Shown here piece after piece: positions 35,582-44,135 of a stretch of DNA of 64,000 nucleotides. The first letter of the stretch is position 1; each line of letters opens with the position of its first letter. This stretch comes from Leptospiraceae bacterium (GTDB taxonomy: Bacteria > Spirochaetota > Leptospiria > Leptospirales > Leptospiraceae), in NCBI GenBank assembly GCA_016708435.1, contig JADJFV010000007.1, positions 62,001 through 126,000 on the forward strand. The letters are read 5' to 3'. Position numbers and translations under genes: made by a program. The notes under the pieces are model-generated. The model saw nothing but the letters and a program-made list of their open reading frames with translations. It was not told the DNA's origin and searched no databases.

Positions 35582-37717
35582 ATGAGATATTTATACATAA
35601 TCCTCTTAATTTTATTCCAGTTCCTATTTATAGATTGTAGATCCAAGAGTCAAAAGGTTGCACCCAAAGCTGTAAACGGTGTATTGGATTTAACACCTGT
35701 GACCTGGGACTTCAAAGAAGATGGAATCCTGAATCTAGAAGGGGAATGGGATTTCTTCTGGTCGCGCTTTTTGGAGCCAAAGGATTTTCTATTAGAAAAA
35801 CTTCCCGTTCGTTCAGCCACACTCATTGTTCCGGGAACGTGGAATGGAAAAGCAATCAACTCAGAAACTGTAACGGGAGAAGGATATGCCACCTATCGCC
35901 TTACTATTCCAATTCCTCCTTCTCAAATCGGTCAAGCTCTTGGAATCAAAATCAGTTACGCGGCTACTGCGTCTAGAGTATGGGTTAATGGTAAACTAGT
36001 CTCCGAGGATGGACGGGTTGGAGTCTCTAGAAAAGAAATGGAGCCGCATTATAATAGCCAGATTCACAGTTTCACTGCCGAAAATCCTATCGAAATCATC
36101 GCCCATGTTTCTAATTTCAATCATAAAAAAGGTGGTCTCTGGCAAAGTCTTTACATTGGCTTAGAAGAAGATATCATAAAACAAAACAGTAATGCTTTAT
36201 TTTACGATTTCTTTTTGTTTGGCGTTCTCTGTATAATGACCATTTACCACTTCGGTCTTTTTATTTTGAGAAGAGAAGAGAATACCTATCTATTCTTTGG
36301 TCTATTTTGTTTTATTATTTCCGTTCGAATCCTATTTACTGGTGAGACGTGGATAACAGCCATGATCCCCAATATCAACTGGGACTTACAAATTAAAATT
36401 GAGTATACTACCTTTTATGTGAGCACGCAGGTATTTGCCGGATTTGTATTCTACCTTTATTCTACGGAGTTTAAAAGAAGAGTTTGGATTGTAATGAACA
36501 TCATCGGTAGCACATTTGTCGCAATAGTGATATTAACCCCTCCTCTCTTCTTTACGCAGACCTTACCCTATTTTCAGCTATTTACTTTATTCTGTGGATT
36601 CTATTCTATCTATGTATTGATCGTTTGTATTATCCACAAGCGAGTGGGAGCAATTGCCGCCTGTGTGGGTTGGACGATTTTCTTTGTTGCTATCATAGGT
36701 GATATCGTTGTAAATGAGATTTATGGTTCTAGCTTTCTTGCTCCCTTTGGACTGTTCATTTTTATTTTCTCTCAGTCTTTTATTCTTTCTCTTATTTTTT
36801 CAAAGACTTTCCAGAGAACACAATCTCTTTCAATTCACTTAAAATCTACGAACCTCGCCTACAGTCGATTTGTCCCTGCCGACTTCATCACCTTCTTACA
36901 TAGAGATGATATTACACAAGTTCTACTCGGCGACCAAACAAAAACAGAAATGTCTGTGATGTTTTGTGACATTAGAAGTTTCACCGCATTATCCGAAACA
37001 ATGACTCCAGAAGAAACATTCAAATTTCTAAATGCCTATTTAAAACGAGTCGGTCCAATCATTCGAAACAACCAGGGCTTCATTGATAAATTTATGGGTG
37101 ACGGGATAATGGCACTTTTTCCCTTACATCCAGAAGATGCAGTTCGAGCAGCAATTGAAATGCAAAACACAGTCAGAGAATACAACGTAATTCGAAACAA
37201 ATCCAACTACAAACCAATTGAAGTAGGAATCGGAATCCATGTAGGAAATTTGATGTTAGGCACAATCGGAGAAGCAAATCGAATGGATGCAACGGTAATT
37301 TCGGATGCGGTAAATCTTGCCTCTAGACTAGAAGGTTTGACAAAGATTTACGGGGCTCCCATTTTAATCAGTGATGCTATTTTTGAAAGACTTGGTAATC
37401 AAAATGATTACCAATACCGAATGCTTGGTCGAGTGCAAGTAAAAGGAAAAACGGATTCTATTGGAATCTTAGAAATCATTCATGACCCCTCACCAGAAAT
37501 TGCGGAATTCAAATCCAACTCCAAGCCAATGTTTGAAAGAGGAATCGCATTTTATTTACAAAAAGATTTTGAAACTGCCCGCAATATATTTAAAACTGTT
37601 TCAGAAGCAAATCCTTATGATAAAGCCGCCACTCTTTTCATAAGTCGGTGTGATTATTATATGAAATTTGGAACACCCGATGCCTGGGACGGCGTAGAAG
37701 TGTTTGAAGTTAAGTAA
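35582..37717 (+). CDS. Adenylate/guanylate cyclase with 7TMR-DISM sensor
   Basis: A 711-residue membrane signalling enzyme. After a hydrophobic signal with a lipobox-like 'FLFIDC', an extracytoplasmic domain contains 'DGILNLEGEWDFFWSRFLEP' and 'GYATYRLTIPIPPSQIG', typical of 7TMR-DISM extracellular modules. Seven membrane helices follow (about residues 205-400). The class III cyclase domain has the first metal Asp in 'MFCDIRSFTALSE', the second in 'FMGDGIMALF', and the lysine/transition-state region 'DAVNLASRLEGLTKIYG'. The last about 60 residues resemble a TPR-like helical tail. It probably makes cAMP in response to an external ligand. The nearby cyclic-nucleotide-binding gene at 63312 is not linked to it by sequence. 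Confidence 0.9.
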   Translation: MRYLYIILLILFQFLFIDCRSKSQKVAPKAVNGVLDLTPVTWDFKEDGILNLEGEWDFFWSRFLEPKDFLLEKLPVRSATLIVPGTWNGKAINSETVTGEGYATYRLTIPIPPSQIGQALGIKISYAATASRVWVNGKLVSEDGRVGVSRKEMEPHYNSQIHSFTAENPIEIIAHVSNFNHKKGGLWQSLYIGLEEDIIKQNSNALFYDFFLFGVLCIMTIYHFGLFILRREENTYLFFGLFCFIISVRILFTGETWITAMIPNINWDLQIKIEYTTFYVSTQVFAGFVFYLYSTEFKRRVWIVMNIIGSTFVAIVILTPPLFFTQTLPYFQLFTLFCGFYSIYVLIVCIIHKRVGAIAACVGWTIFFVAIIGDIVVNEIYGSSFLAPFGLFIFIFSQSFILSLIFSKTFQRTQSLSIHLKSTNLAYSRFVPADFITFLHRDDITQVLLGDQTKTEMSVMFCDIRSFTALSETMTPEETFKFLNAYLKRVGPIIRNNQGFIDKFMGDGIMALFPLHPEDAVRAAIEMQNTVREYNVIRNKSNYKPIEVGIGIHVGNLMLGTIGEANRMDATVISDAVNLASRLEGLTKIYGAPILISDAIFERLGNQNDYQYRMLGRVQVKGKTDSIGILEIIHDPSPEIAEFKSNSKPMFERGIAFYLQKDFETARNIFKTVSEANPYDKAATLFISRCDYYMKFGTPDAWDGVEVFEVK

Positions 37718-37799
37718 TTTTCTGAGCATTGCAAAAAAAGGATTTTGTTTTTAAAAACAATAAGAATGATGCATTTAGGGGCATTGTGTGAAAATATTA

Positions 37800-37885
37800 T
37801 TTCCCACAAAGCACACCGAGATCACAGAGAAGAATTCAAAACTCTTTGGGGACTCTGTGCACTCTGTAAGAAATATTTTCTTAAT
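37800..37885. repeat. Intergenic 'CACAGAG' repeat
   Basis: CACAAAGCACACCGAGATCA followed by CAGAGAAG, and on the other side GACTCTGTGCACTCTGT, form an imperfect inverted repeat between the cyclase and glpD genes. It belongs to the same class of dispersed repeat as those near 33.0 and 55.8 kb. Confidence 0.5.
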
Positions 37886-37929
37886 CATTACACAACCCCA
37901 CCAGAATTATGTGAGTTAGGAAATTGATT

Positions 37930-39537
37930 ATGGCAGTACAAGTAGAAAGAAAAAAGCAAATAGAAAGACTGAGCAAAACACAATTTGATTGTTTAATTGT
38001 TGGAGGCGGTGCGACAGGTGCTGGCACGGCGCATGACGCATCTCTACGAGGATTAAATGTAGCTTTAATAGAAAGAAAAGATTTCTCAGCAGGAACCTCT
38101 AGTCGCTCTACAAAACTAATTCACGGAGGAGTTCGCTATCTCGCGCAGATGCATTTCGGATTGATCCGAGAGGCACTCACAGAAAGAAAGCGATTGCTAG
38201 CAAACGCTCCTCATTTGGTTAAACCACTTAAATTTTTAATGCCAAGCTATAAGTTTTACGAAAAGCCCTACTACTCTATCGGTCTTACCATGTATGATGT
38301 GCTTGCGGGTGACAGCGGTTTACCCGGACACAAAAGAATTTCTAAACAAGAATTTATAAAAGAATTTCCAGCCGTAAAAGAAACTGATCTAAGAGGTGGA
38401 ATCGCATATTATGATGCACAGTTCAATGATGCAAGATTAAATGTATTACTGGCTCGAACTGCTGAAATGGAAGGGGCCTGTGTTTGCAACAAAGTAGAAT
38501 TAGTATCTCTTCTAAAAAATGATTCAGGGAAAATTATCGGTGCGAGAGTTAAAGACCTATTATCCGGAAAAGAACTATCTGTAAACACCAAACTAGTGAT
38601 CAATACTACGGGTGTATTTATAGACGAAGTAAGAAAAATGGACGACAGTAACGCAAAACCAATATTAGCTCCAAGTCAAGGAATTCATCTTGTTTTTGCA
38701 AAATCAAAAGTTCCTTGCAGCAGTGCGATGATTATTCCCAAGACAAGTGATGGTCGGGTAGTATTTCTATTACCCTGGGAAGACCATGTAGTAATGGGAA
38801 CGACAGATACTCCAATCCATTCTATCACAGGAGAACCAATCCCTTTAGAAAATGAAGTTGAATTTCTTTTAAAAACAGGAAATGAGTATCTAGCCAGCGA
38901 ATTAAAGAAGGAAGATATACTTTCTGTCTTCGCGGGGCTAAGACCTCTTATTTCAGCAGACGGAAATTCGGATACAAAGAATATTTCTAGAGAAGAAATG
39001 ATGTTAGTCTCCGACTCCAATCTGATCACAATGAGTGGTGGCAAATGGTCTACCTACCGCAAAATGGCAGAAGACCTAACAGATAAAATGATACAGGTTG
39101 GCAAATTAGTTCCTGTGCGAGCCTGTGAGACATACAATTACAATTTCATTGGCAAAGGTGGCTATTCAGAGAATATGTATCTTAGAATAGCTCAGGATTA
39201 CAAACTAGACATTGACACTGCCAAACGCCTTCGAAATTACTATGGCGGGGAAGTATTCGAAATCTTAGGAAAAAGACCAAGAGAAATTATAAGAGAATCG
39301 GGATACTTTGAAGAAGAAGTCCTTCATGCAATGAGAAGTGAATTTGCATTATCCGTAGTTGATGTTATTGGTAGACGAATGCGAGTATTGTTTACAGATC
39401 TTGATTTAGCGGCTAAGTTCGTTAAACCGGTATCATCAACCATGGCAAAAGAATTCAAATGGACAATCGCCAAAAAAAATCAAGAAGAAAGAGAAGCCCG
39501 TGATTTAATAATGAAACTAAAAGCAACTATCGAATAG
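37930..39537 (+). CDS. glpD: FAD-dependent glycerol-3-phosphate dehydrogenase
   Basis: Oxidises glycerol 3-phosphate to dihydroxyacetone phosphate and passes electrons to the quinone pool at the inner membrane. The 535-residue protein has the FAD-binding 'DCLIVGGGATGAGTAHDASL', the family signature 'SSRSTKLIHGGVRYL', the C-terminal FAD region 'TMSGGKWSTYRKMAEDLTDK' and a helical cap domain. The frame opens at TTG 37924, but ATG 37930 is 8 nt after AGGA. Its product feeds tpiA. It lies 9 nt upstream of the chemoreceptor-like gene. Confidence 0.95.
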   Translation: MAVQVERKKQIERLSKTQFDCLIVGGGATGAGTAHDASLRGLNVALIERKDFSAGTSSRSTKLIHGGVRYLAQMHFGLIREALTERKRLLANAPHLVKPLKFLMPSYKFYEKPYYSIGLTMYDVLAGDSGLPGHKRISKQEFIKEFPAVKETDLRGGIAYYDAQFNDARLNVLLARTAEMEGACVCNKVELVSLLKNDSGKIIGARVKDLLSGKELSVNTKLVINTTGVFIDEVRKMDDSNAKPILAPSQGIHLVFAKSKVPCSSAMIIPKTSDGRVVFLLPWEDHVVMGTTDTPIHSITGEPIPLENEVEFLLKTGNEYLASELKKEDILSVFAGLRPLISADGNSDTKNISREEMMLVSDSNLITMSGGKWSTYRKMAEDLTDKMIQVGKLVPVRACETYNYNFIGKGGYSENMYLRIAQDYKLDIDTAKRLRNYYGGEVFEILGKRPREIIRESGYFEEEVLHAMRSEFALSVVDVIGRRMRVLFTDLDLAAKFVKPVSSTMAKEFKWTIAKKNQEEREARDLIMKLKATIE

Positions 39538-39546
39538 GAGAAGAGC

Positions 39547-41247
39547 GTGATCGAAGAAAAGAATAAGGGCAAAAGAGATTCAGATGTAATATTTAGAAAA
39601 TCATACGAAGAAAAAAGCTTGGAAGTGGAAAAAAAAATCAACCATGTCCGGTTCGGCTTTATTGGTTTATTTTTTATTACTGCCTTCTCTGCCTATAGAT
39701 CTGGAAGCACACCACCCGTTTATTATTCCTTATTTTTAATTGCCACCTTAATGTTAATAAGTGCAATTTTTTGGGAAATAACACTTCCAAAACTTTCCTA
39801 TTCTTATTGGATCAAATATATTTCTACGAGTATTGACTTATTAGGAGTCTTTGGGGCAAAATATGGAATGCACTTTGATTCAACTTTCGGTTGGGGATTA
39901 ACTCTAAAAGAGCCTGCTACGTTTGATGTTTTCTTTCTTTATATTTGCCTGGCTGGACTTCGGCTTGATAAGAAGTTCTCTTTGTTCACAGGATTTTTCG
40001 CTGCGGGTTTATATACTCTTTTAATTCTTTTATCTTTATCTTCAGGATGGATGTCTTTTACAAATGATTCATCCAAATTACTGGATGCACATTATTTACG
40101 TGTGCCGACAGAAATTTCAAAGATTATTTTTTTATTGGCTGCTGGCTTCACGATTTCTTATTTGGCAAACGATACGCGGGCATTCATGGGAATGCTTTCC
40201 GAATCCGAATCAAAGTATAAATACAACACCACAGTCATGGAGCAATTATTACATAAGATAGAGGAAATTTCTATTAGCCTCACAAATATGATGGAGCGGC
40301 TAAGAGATAACACAGGCACGATGGAGAAAACAGTGAAAGAGCAAGAAATTTTCTTTCAAAAAGATACTGTCGTCATTGATAAGATTGTAGGAGACGGAGA
40401 AGAAATCAATACGATCTCAAACGCACAGCTCCAAATGATTTCAAAGATATCGAGTCGAACCCAAAAGATGTCCGAGTCTATTGACCTAATTTCAAAAGGC
40501 GGAAAGGAATCTTCTAAGAGAGCCACTCATGCAAGAGAGACTTCAGCAGAAAGTGTAGCATTCTTAAATGATACAATGCAAGTGGTAAACGAAATGAAAT
40601 CGCAATCTGAAAAGATTCTTAACATTTCGCAAACAATCAATGATATAGCCGATAGAACAAATCTCTTATCGCTTAACGCATCCATCGAAGCAGCAAGAGC
40701 AGGAGAACAGGGAAGAGGATTTTCTGTTGTAGCCATGGAAGTGCAAAAGTTAGCAGAGCAAAGCTTACAATCATCTAAAGAAATTCATCAGATTGTAAAT
40801 GCAACAGTTAAGAACATAGAAAAAAGTTCTCAGATGATTCAAGCAACTTCCTCAAAACTAGAATCAGTTTCAAATGTAGTCGAAGAAAATGAATCCTTCT
40901 TAAGTGGTTTAAGTGCAAGTATTAAAGACCAGGAAAAAGCAAGCTTTGCAATTAACAGTGATGTAAAAAATATTACCGAGATTGCTGAGAACATATGCGC
41001 CTTAGTCAAAGACGAAAAAAATGCTCTCTCTGAATTTCAAATTAGAAATAAAAATAAAGCAGACTTAACACTCGACTCTGTTCATGCCGCCGAATCCTTA
41101 CACGAATTAAGTGAAAATCTAGGAAAGATTGCAGGTCAACTCCTGGAACTCATTCAACGAAAAGAAAATGTAATAGCGGCAGAAAACCGTCAGCCGCTCA
41201 AAACCTTCGAAGACAAAGTAAAAGATATTCGACGGGATAAAATTTAA
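39547..41247 (+). CDS. Methyl-accepting chemotaxis-type protein with six TM helices
   Basis: A 566-residue signalling protein. About six hydrophobic helices lie between residues 30 and 215 (for example 'FGFIGLFFITAFSAY' and 'IIFLLAAGFTISYL'), with no large periplasmic sensor. A long coiled coil follows, with the MCP signalling tip 'DRTNLLSLNASIEAARAGEQ' and 'GRGFSVVAMEVQKLAEQS'. The six-TM layout suggests it senses through the membrane domain. The start is GTG with AGGAGAAG upstream. Glycerol or redox sensing is a guess from the adjacent glpD. Confidence 0.9.
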   Translation: MIEEKNKGKRDSDVIFRKSYEEKSLEVEKKINHVRFGFIGLFFITAFSAYRSGSTPPVYYSLFLIATLMLISAIFWEITLPKLSYSYWIKYISTSIDLLGVFGAKYGMHFDSTFGWGLTLKEPATFDVFFLYICLAGLRLDKKFSLFTGFFAAGLYTLLILLSLSSGWMSFTNDSSKLLDAHYLRVPTEISKIIFLLAAGFTISYLANDTRAFMGMLSESESKYKYNTTVMEQLLHKIEEISISLTNMMERLRDNTGTMEKTVKEQEIFFQKDTVVIDKIVGDGEEINTISNAQLQMISKISSRTQKMSESIDLISKGGKESSKRATHARETSAESVAFLNDTMQVVNEMKSQSEKILNISQTINDIADRTNLLSLNASIEAARAGEQGRGFSVVAMEVQKLAEQSLQSSKEIHQIVNATVKNIEKSSQMIQATSSKLESVSNVVEENESFLSGLSASIKDQEKASFAINSDVKNITEIAENICALVKDEKNALSEFQIRNKNKADLTLDSVHAAESLHELSENLGKIAGQLLELIQRKENVIAAENRQPLKTFEDKVKDIRRDKI

Positions 41248-41257
41248 GGAATAAATT

Positions 41258-41614
41258 TTGGAACTAAAAATCATTACCCTCTACATCATGGCATTTTTTT
41301 ATACATTCGCCGGTATTATGCATTTCATAAATCCAAAATTTTTCTTACGCATTGTGCCTCCCATCCTCCCAATGAAGCTAATGCTCGTATACCTCAGTGG
41401 AGTAGCGGAAATCATTTTAGGAATTGCACTTATTCCAGAAGCAACAAGAAGTCTCGCCGCCTGGGGAGTAATCGCCCTACTCCTCGCAGTCTTTCCTGCC
41501 AATATCTACCACTTTACGTCCAAAGGTGCCGGCATGAAAATTCCAATGTGGTTACTTACGATTAGACTTCCAATTCAGTTCGCGTTGATGGTTTGGGCTT
41601 GGTGGTATACTTAG
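41258..41614 (+). CDS. DoxX-like small membrane protein
   Basis: A 118-residue integral membrane protein with four hydrophobic helices: 'LYIMAFFYTFAGIMHFINP', 'LMLVYLSGVAEIILGIALIP', 'AWGVIALLLAVFPANIYHF' and 'IQFALMVWAWWYT'. The 'YTFAGIMHFINPKFF' and 'VPPILPMK...YLSGVAEI' patterns are those of DoxX/DUF4870-like proteins. AAGGA six nt before TTG 41258 supports that start; ATG 41288 is an alternative. Function unknown. It ends the cyclase-glpD-MCP run. Confidence 0.8.
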   Translation: MELKIITLYIMAFFYTFAGIMHFINPKFFLRIVPPILPMKLMLVYLSGVAEIILGIALIPEATRSLAAWGVIALLLAVFPANIYHFTSKGAGMKIPMWLLTIRLPIQFALMVWAWWYT

Positions 41615-42026
41615 GAATTTTTTGCCACAGAGGCGCAGGTGTGGGGGAGAGACTTTTCTTTCTAGGAATTTGCATTCAACTTCTCTCATAATTCTATCTC
41701 CTTCTATCCCACAAATTAAAAGCTTATACTATCCGACCTTTTGAATTATTTCAAGCCACAGGAAAAGAGTTCGATTTTAAGAATGTAAAAAAGCTAATTC
41801 CGAACTATGAAAAGATATTTCCAGAGTCAACTATGGATTTACTTCAGATTTATCATAATCATATAATTTGTTGATTTTACGGTGCGACTAATATCACGAC
41901 AAGTTCGGTGAAAGTGGGTTGGTCGTATCATTTATATTTTTAAGGAAGAGCAAATTCTTGGATTTTTACAAAGAACACAGAAATATTTGACGAGCAGGAA
42001 TATTTTATTTTTGATGGCGAATAATT
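41615..42026. other. Gene-poor decayed stretch containing repeat copy A
   Basis: There is no intact gene in these 412 nt. At 41662-41725 (CTAGGAATTTGCATTCAACT to ACAAATTAAAAGCTTA) it carries a sequence about 80 percent identical by eye to 60489-60552. After it, a short open segment to 41874 (containing 'IRPFELFQATGKEFDF' and 'KLIPNYEKIFPESTMDLL') looks like the tail of a lost gene whose identity I cannot tell. The last 150 nt show nothing recognisable. Confidence 0.45.
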
Positions 42027-42929
42027 ATGAACATAGCAATTATTGTTTTTGATATTATTAGTTTAATTTTATTTATTTTGAGTATAGTCTTTGTATTGAA
42101 GTATCGAAGGCAAGTTGAGCTAGGTAAGTCTTACATACCATTTGAGAAAAAAATAAGTGATTTGCCGCTAGAGTCGAAGACTGTATTAATGCCGTTTAAT
42201 TGCAAAAATTGCGGAGCAGCAATTAATTTTAATTATTCGGATACTCAATGTAATAGCTGCAATACAGAATTTAAAATGCCGGAAGAATATAAAAACATTA
42301 TCATTCTTCGTATCGCACAAAATGATCAATTGCTCAAAATACAGAAAACTTTTAGAAAATTTTCTTTTCTTACATCAGTCCCATTTAAAGCAGGAATGAT
42401 TTTTTCTTTATTTTTGATTGTCGCAATTTTTTTATTTTTAGCTACTAGCTCAAAAAGAATTAATTCAGAAACTGATTATCTATTTGAATCGCAACTTATT
42501 GATGGGGTAATTTTTTCTTTTACATTTTTATTTGCCGCAAGTTTTTATTTGTCACTCATTATTTCAATGGGAAAAGTCTTTGAGAGTTTTACAAATGAGA
42601 TTCCCAGTGTTTTTAAAAATCGAGAATTCGTGCTAGAAGAAGTTTTAAGTTGCAAAACCTGTGGAGCGGAAATTAAATTTACGGATAATGTTGTATCAAA
42701 GAATTGTATGTATTGTGGCGTGGAAAATTATAGAGCCAAGTTTGCCAGAGAACTTGACCTTGTCTTAAGCAGAGCACACGTAATGAGTGCAAATTCACTC
42801 ATTGACCTTGAACATGATTATAAGTCGAGAATGTATGAATTACTCGTTGTGCCAAGTGTTGTCTATTCCGTAAGTATTTTCCTTCCTATAATATTATTCT
42901 TTGGAATAAAGTTATCTTCTTATTTTTAA
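42027..42929 (+). CDS. Membrane protein with two zinc-ribbon motifs
   Basis: A 300-residue protein. An N-terminal helix (IAIIVFDIISLILFILSIVF) is followed by a first ribbon 'CKNCGAAINFNYSDTQCNSC', two membrane helices ('MIFSLFLIVAIFLFLATS', 'VIFSFTFLFAASFYLSLIIS'), a second ribbon with 'CKTCGAEI' and 'NCMYCGVEN', and a final hydrophobic helix at the C-terminus. It has no recognised family. It lies in the decayed zone between two intergenic repeat copies and could be a recent arrival. Confidence 0.65.
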   Translation: MNIAIIVFDIISLILFILSIVFVLKYRRQVELGKSYIPFEKKISDLPLESKTVLMPFNCKNCGAAINFNYSDTQCNSCNTEFKMPEEYKNIIILRIAQNDQLLKIQKTFRKFSFLTSVPFKAGMIFSLFLIVAIFLFLATSSKRINSETDYLFESQLIDGVIFSFTFLFAASFYLSLIISMGKVFESFTNEIPSVFKNREFVLEEVLSCKTCGAEIKFTDNVVSKNCMYCGVENYRAKFARELDLVLSRAHVMSANSLIDLEHDYKSRMYELLVVPSVVYSVSIFLPIILFFGIKLSSYF

Positions 42930-42970
42930 ATTTCATTCTTTCTGTTAATTTCTAAACATCTCTTTAAATC

Positions 42971-43034
42971 CGATTTTGCGTCTCTTTCAAAAAAGGTATT
43001 ATGAACTAAACGGGGTAAAATTTTTGCCTCAATT
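42971..43034. repeat. Intergenic repeat, copy C (matches 60563-60630)
   Basis: TGCGTCTCTTTCAAAAAAGG through GAACTAAACGGGGTAAAATT matches 60563-60630 at roughly three quarters of positions by eye. At 60.5 kb its partner is contiguous with the copy corresponding to 41662-41725; here the two halves are about 1.25 kb apart. Confidence 0.5.
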
Positions 43035-43139
43035 TAAAAGCCCGACTATTGTCAAGATATACCTCTGGTATCCAAGAAAAACTTGGCTTTAAAAAATGTC
43101 AATAGGATTCAAAATTCAAAAGTAATAATTCGAGATTAT

Positions 43140-43814
43140 TTATGGAGGACGAACCTTTGGTCGAAAGTATCCATTCAGATAGGTATGCGTTTCTTTTAAT
43201 CCTTCCATTGTCTTTCTAGCTGAGTAGGAATAAACAACGGTTAGCTGCAGCTTTCCCCTTTCGTAAAGGGGTTAGGGGATTTTTTTAAAACAGTCAGGGC
43301 AGTTTTTTGGTTTTGCTTCAAAGCTATTCTCAATAGCCTGCGCCCAAGTTCTTTGTTCGATGAATTCAAGCTTTTCTTTAATGCGGTTTGCATAGATTCC
43401 ATAATAGCGAATCATCTTACGATTGGGATCAGGCAAGAAGAACAACATCCGCGCCATGAATTCATAAACATCAATCGTTTGTTCTACCTAACACCACACT
43501 TTATACTTTTGATGAACAATGACAATTAGCCCCTTCCCTTAAAGGAAGGGGATTTTACAGTATAGATTTGGTAGATTAGTAAATTTTACAATTAATTCCC
43601 CTTCCTTTTAGGGAAGGGGCTACGTATTAATATCCGACAACATCTGAAGATATGGGGTTAGGTCAAAAAGTTCTCCATACTTCGATAAGAATCTTGTGTT
43701 ATAAATTCTCCGAAACTCTTCCCAGTGATCCATCCATATAGATTTGTATAGACTCCATCTTTCGAAGGCAGGAATATAAGCGGGTTTACTTTTATTGGTT
43801 GAACAAATATACAA
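43140..43814 (-). pseudogene. IS91-like transposase relic, internally deleted and interrupted
   Basis: Three remnants in one direction fit one transposase. The N-terminal part (43814-43620) reads 'FERWSLYKSIWMDHWEEFRR', like the start of IS91-family transposases. A C-terminal core (about 43493-43272) reads 'VEQTIDVYEFMARMLFFLPD' and 'KMIRYYGIYANRIKEKL', then 'NCPDCFKKI'. The extreme tail (about 43250-43140) reads 'LQLTVVYSYSARKTMEGLKE' and 'YFRPKVRPP'. The central catalytic section is missing. A MITE-like element separates the first two parts, and a CCCCTTT/AAAGGGG palindrome (43255-43271) separates the last two. It is certainly non-functional. Family assignment rests on recalled patterns. 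Confidence 0.65.
43527..43622. mobile_element. MITE-like 96-bp element with 26-bp terminal inverted repeats
   Basis: The left end (43527-43552, starting TAGCCCCTTCCCTTAAAGGA) and the right end (43597-43622) are reverse complements with one mismatch in 26. Each arm is itself a near-palindrome (CCCCTTCC...GGAAGGGG). The centre of about 44 nt is A/T-rich. Both ends finish in TA, as with TA-targeting elements. It sits inside the IS91-like relic. No coding capacity. Confidence 0.7.
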
Positions 43815-44135
43815 AGTAGTTTGGCTCCTACTCTATATAGGTCAGAAAACGAAAAAGATGTGCAAATTTACGAAAGCCCCAACGGGGCGCAATACTCTCC
43901 GTATGGGCGTCCGTTCAACCCATGCATAAATTCACTCAAAAATCCATGTAAAACTTCATGCAAGAATTTATTTAAGAAATTCATTTAAAGATATCAATAA
44001 ATAATTCCAAAAGATTTCAAGAAGAACTAATCATTCTCCAATTCAGGAAAGCTTAAAACAACTCATCCATTTTCAATAAATCGCTTGCCAAAATAAATGG
44101 TTGTAGTCATACATTGACTAGCACAGGAGAATCAA
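43815..44135. other. Intergenic region upstream of pta
   Basis: There is no gene in these 321 nt. A small hairpin, GCCCC-AAC-GGGGC, lies at 43876-43888, followed by GCAATACTCTCCGTATGGGC. The remainder is A/T-rich with repeated ATTCATT/TTCATGCAAGAATTTATT-like words. The pta promoter is presumably in the last 100 nt, but I cannot place it with confidence. AGGAGA (44125-44130) is the pta ribosome site. Confidence 0.4.

Noticed and set aside
37745..37927. Plus-strand 60-aa frame before glpD
   Set aside because: It is a repeat-derived HKAHRDHRE-type frame over the CACAGAG inverted repeat; the real gene starts at 37930.
43876..43888. Intrinsic terminator (GCCCC-AAC-GGGGC)
   Set aside because: There is no U-tract on either side and the adjoining genes do not require one here; recorded only as a small hairpin.
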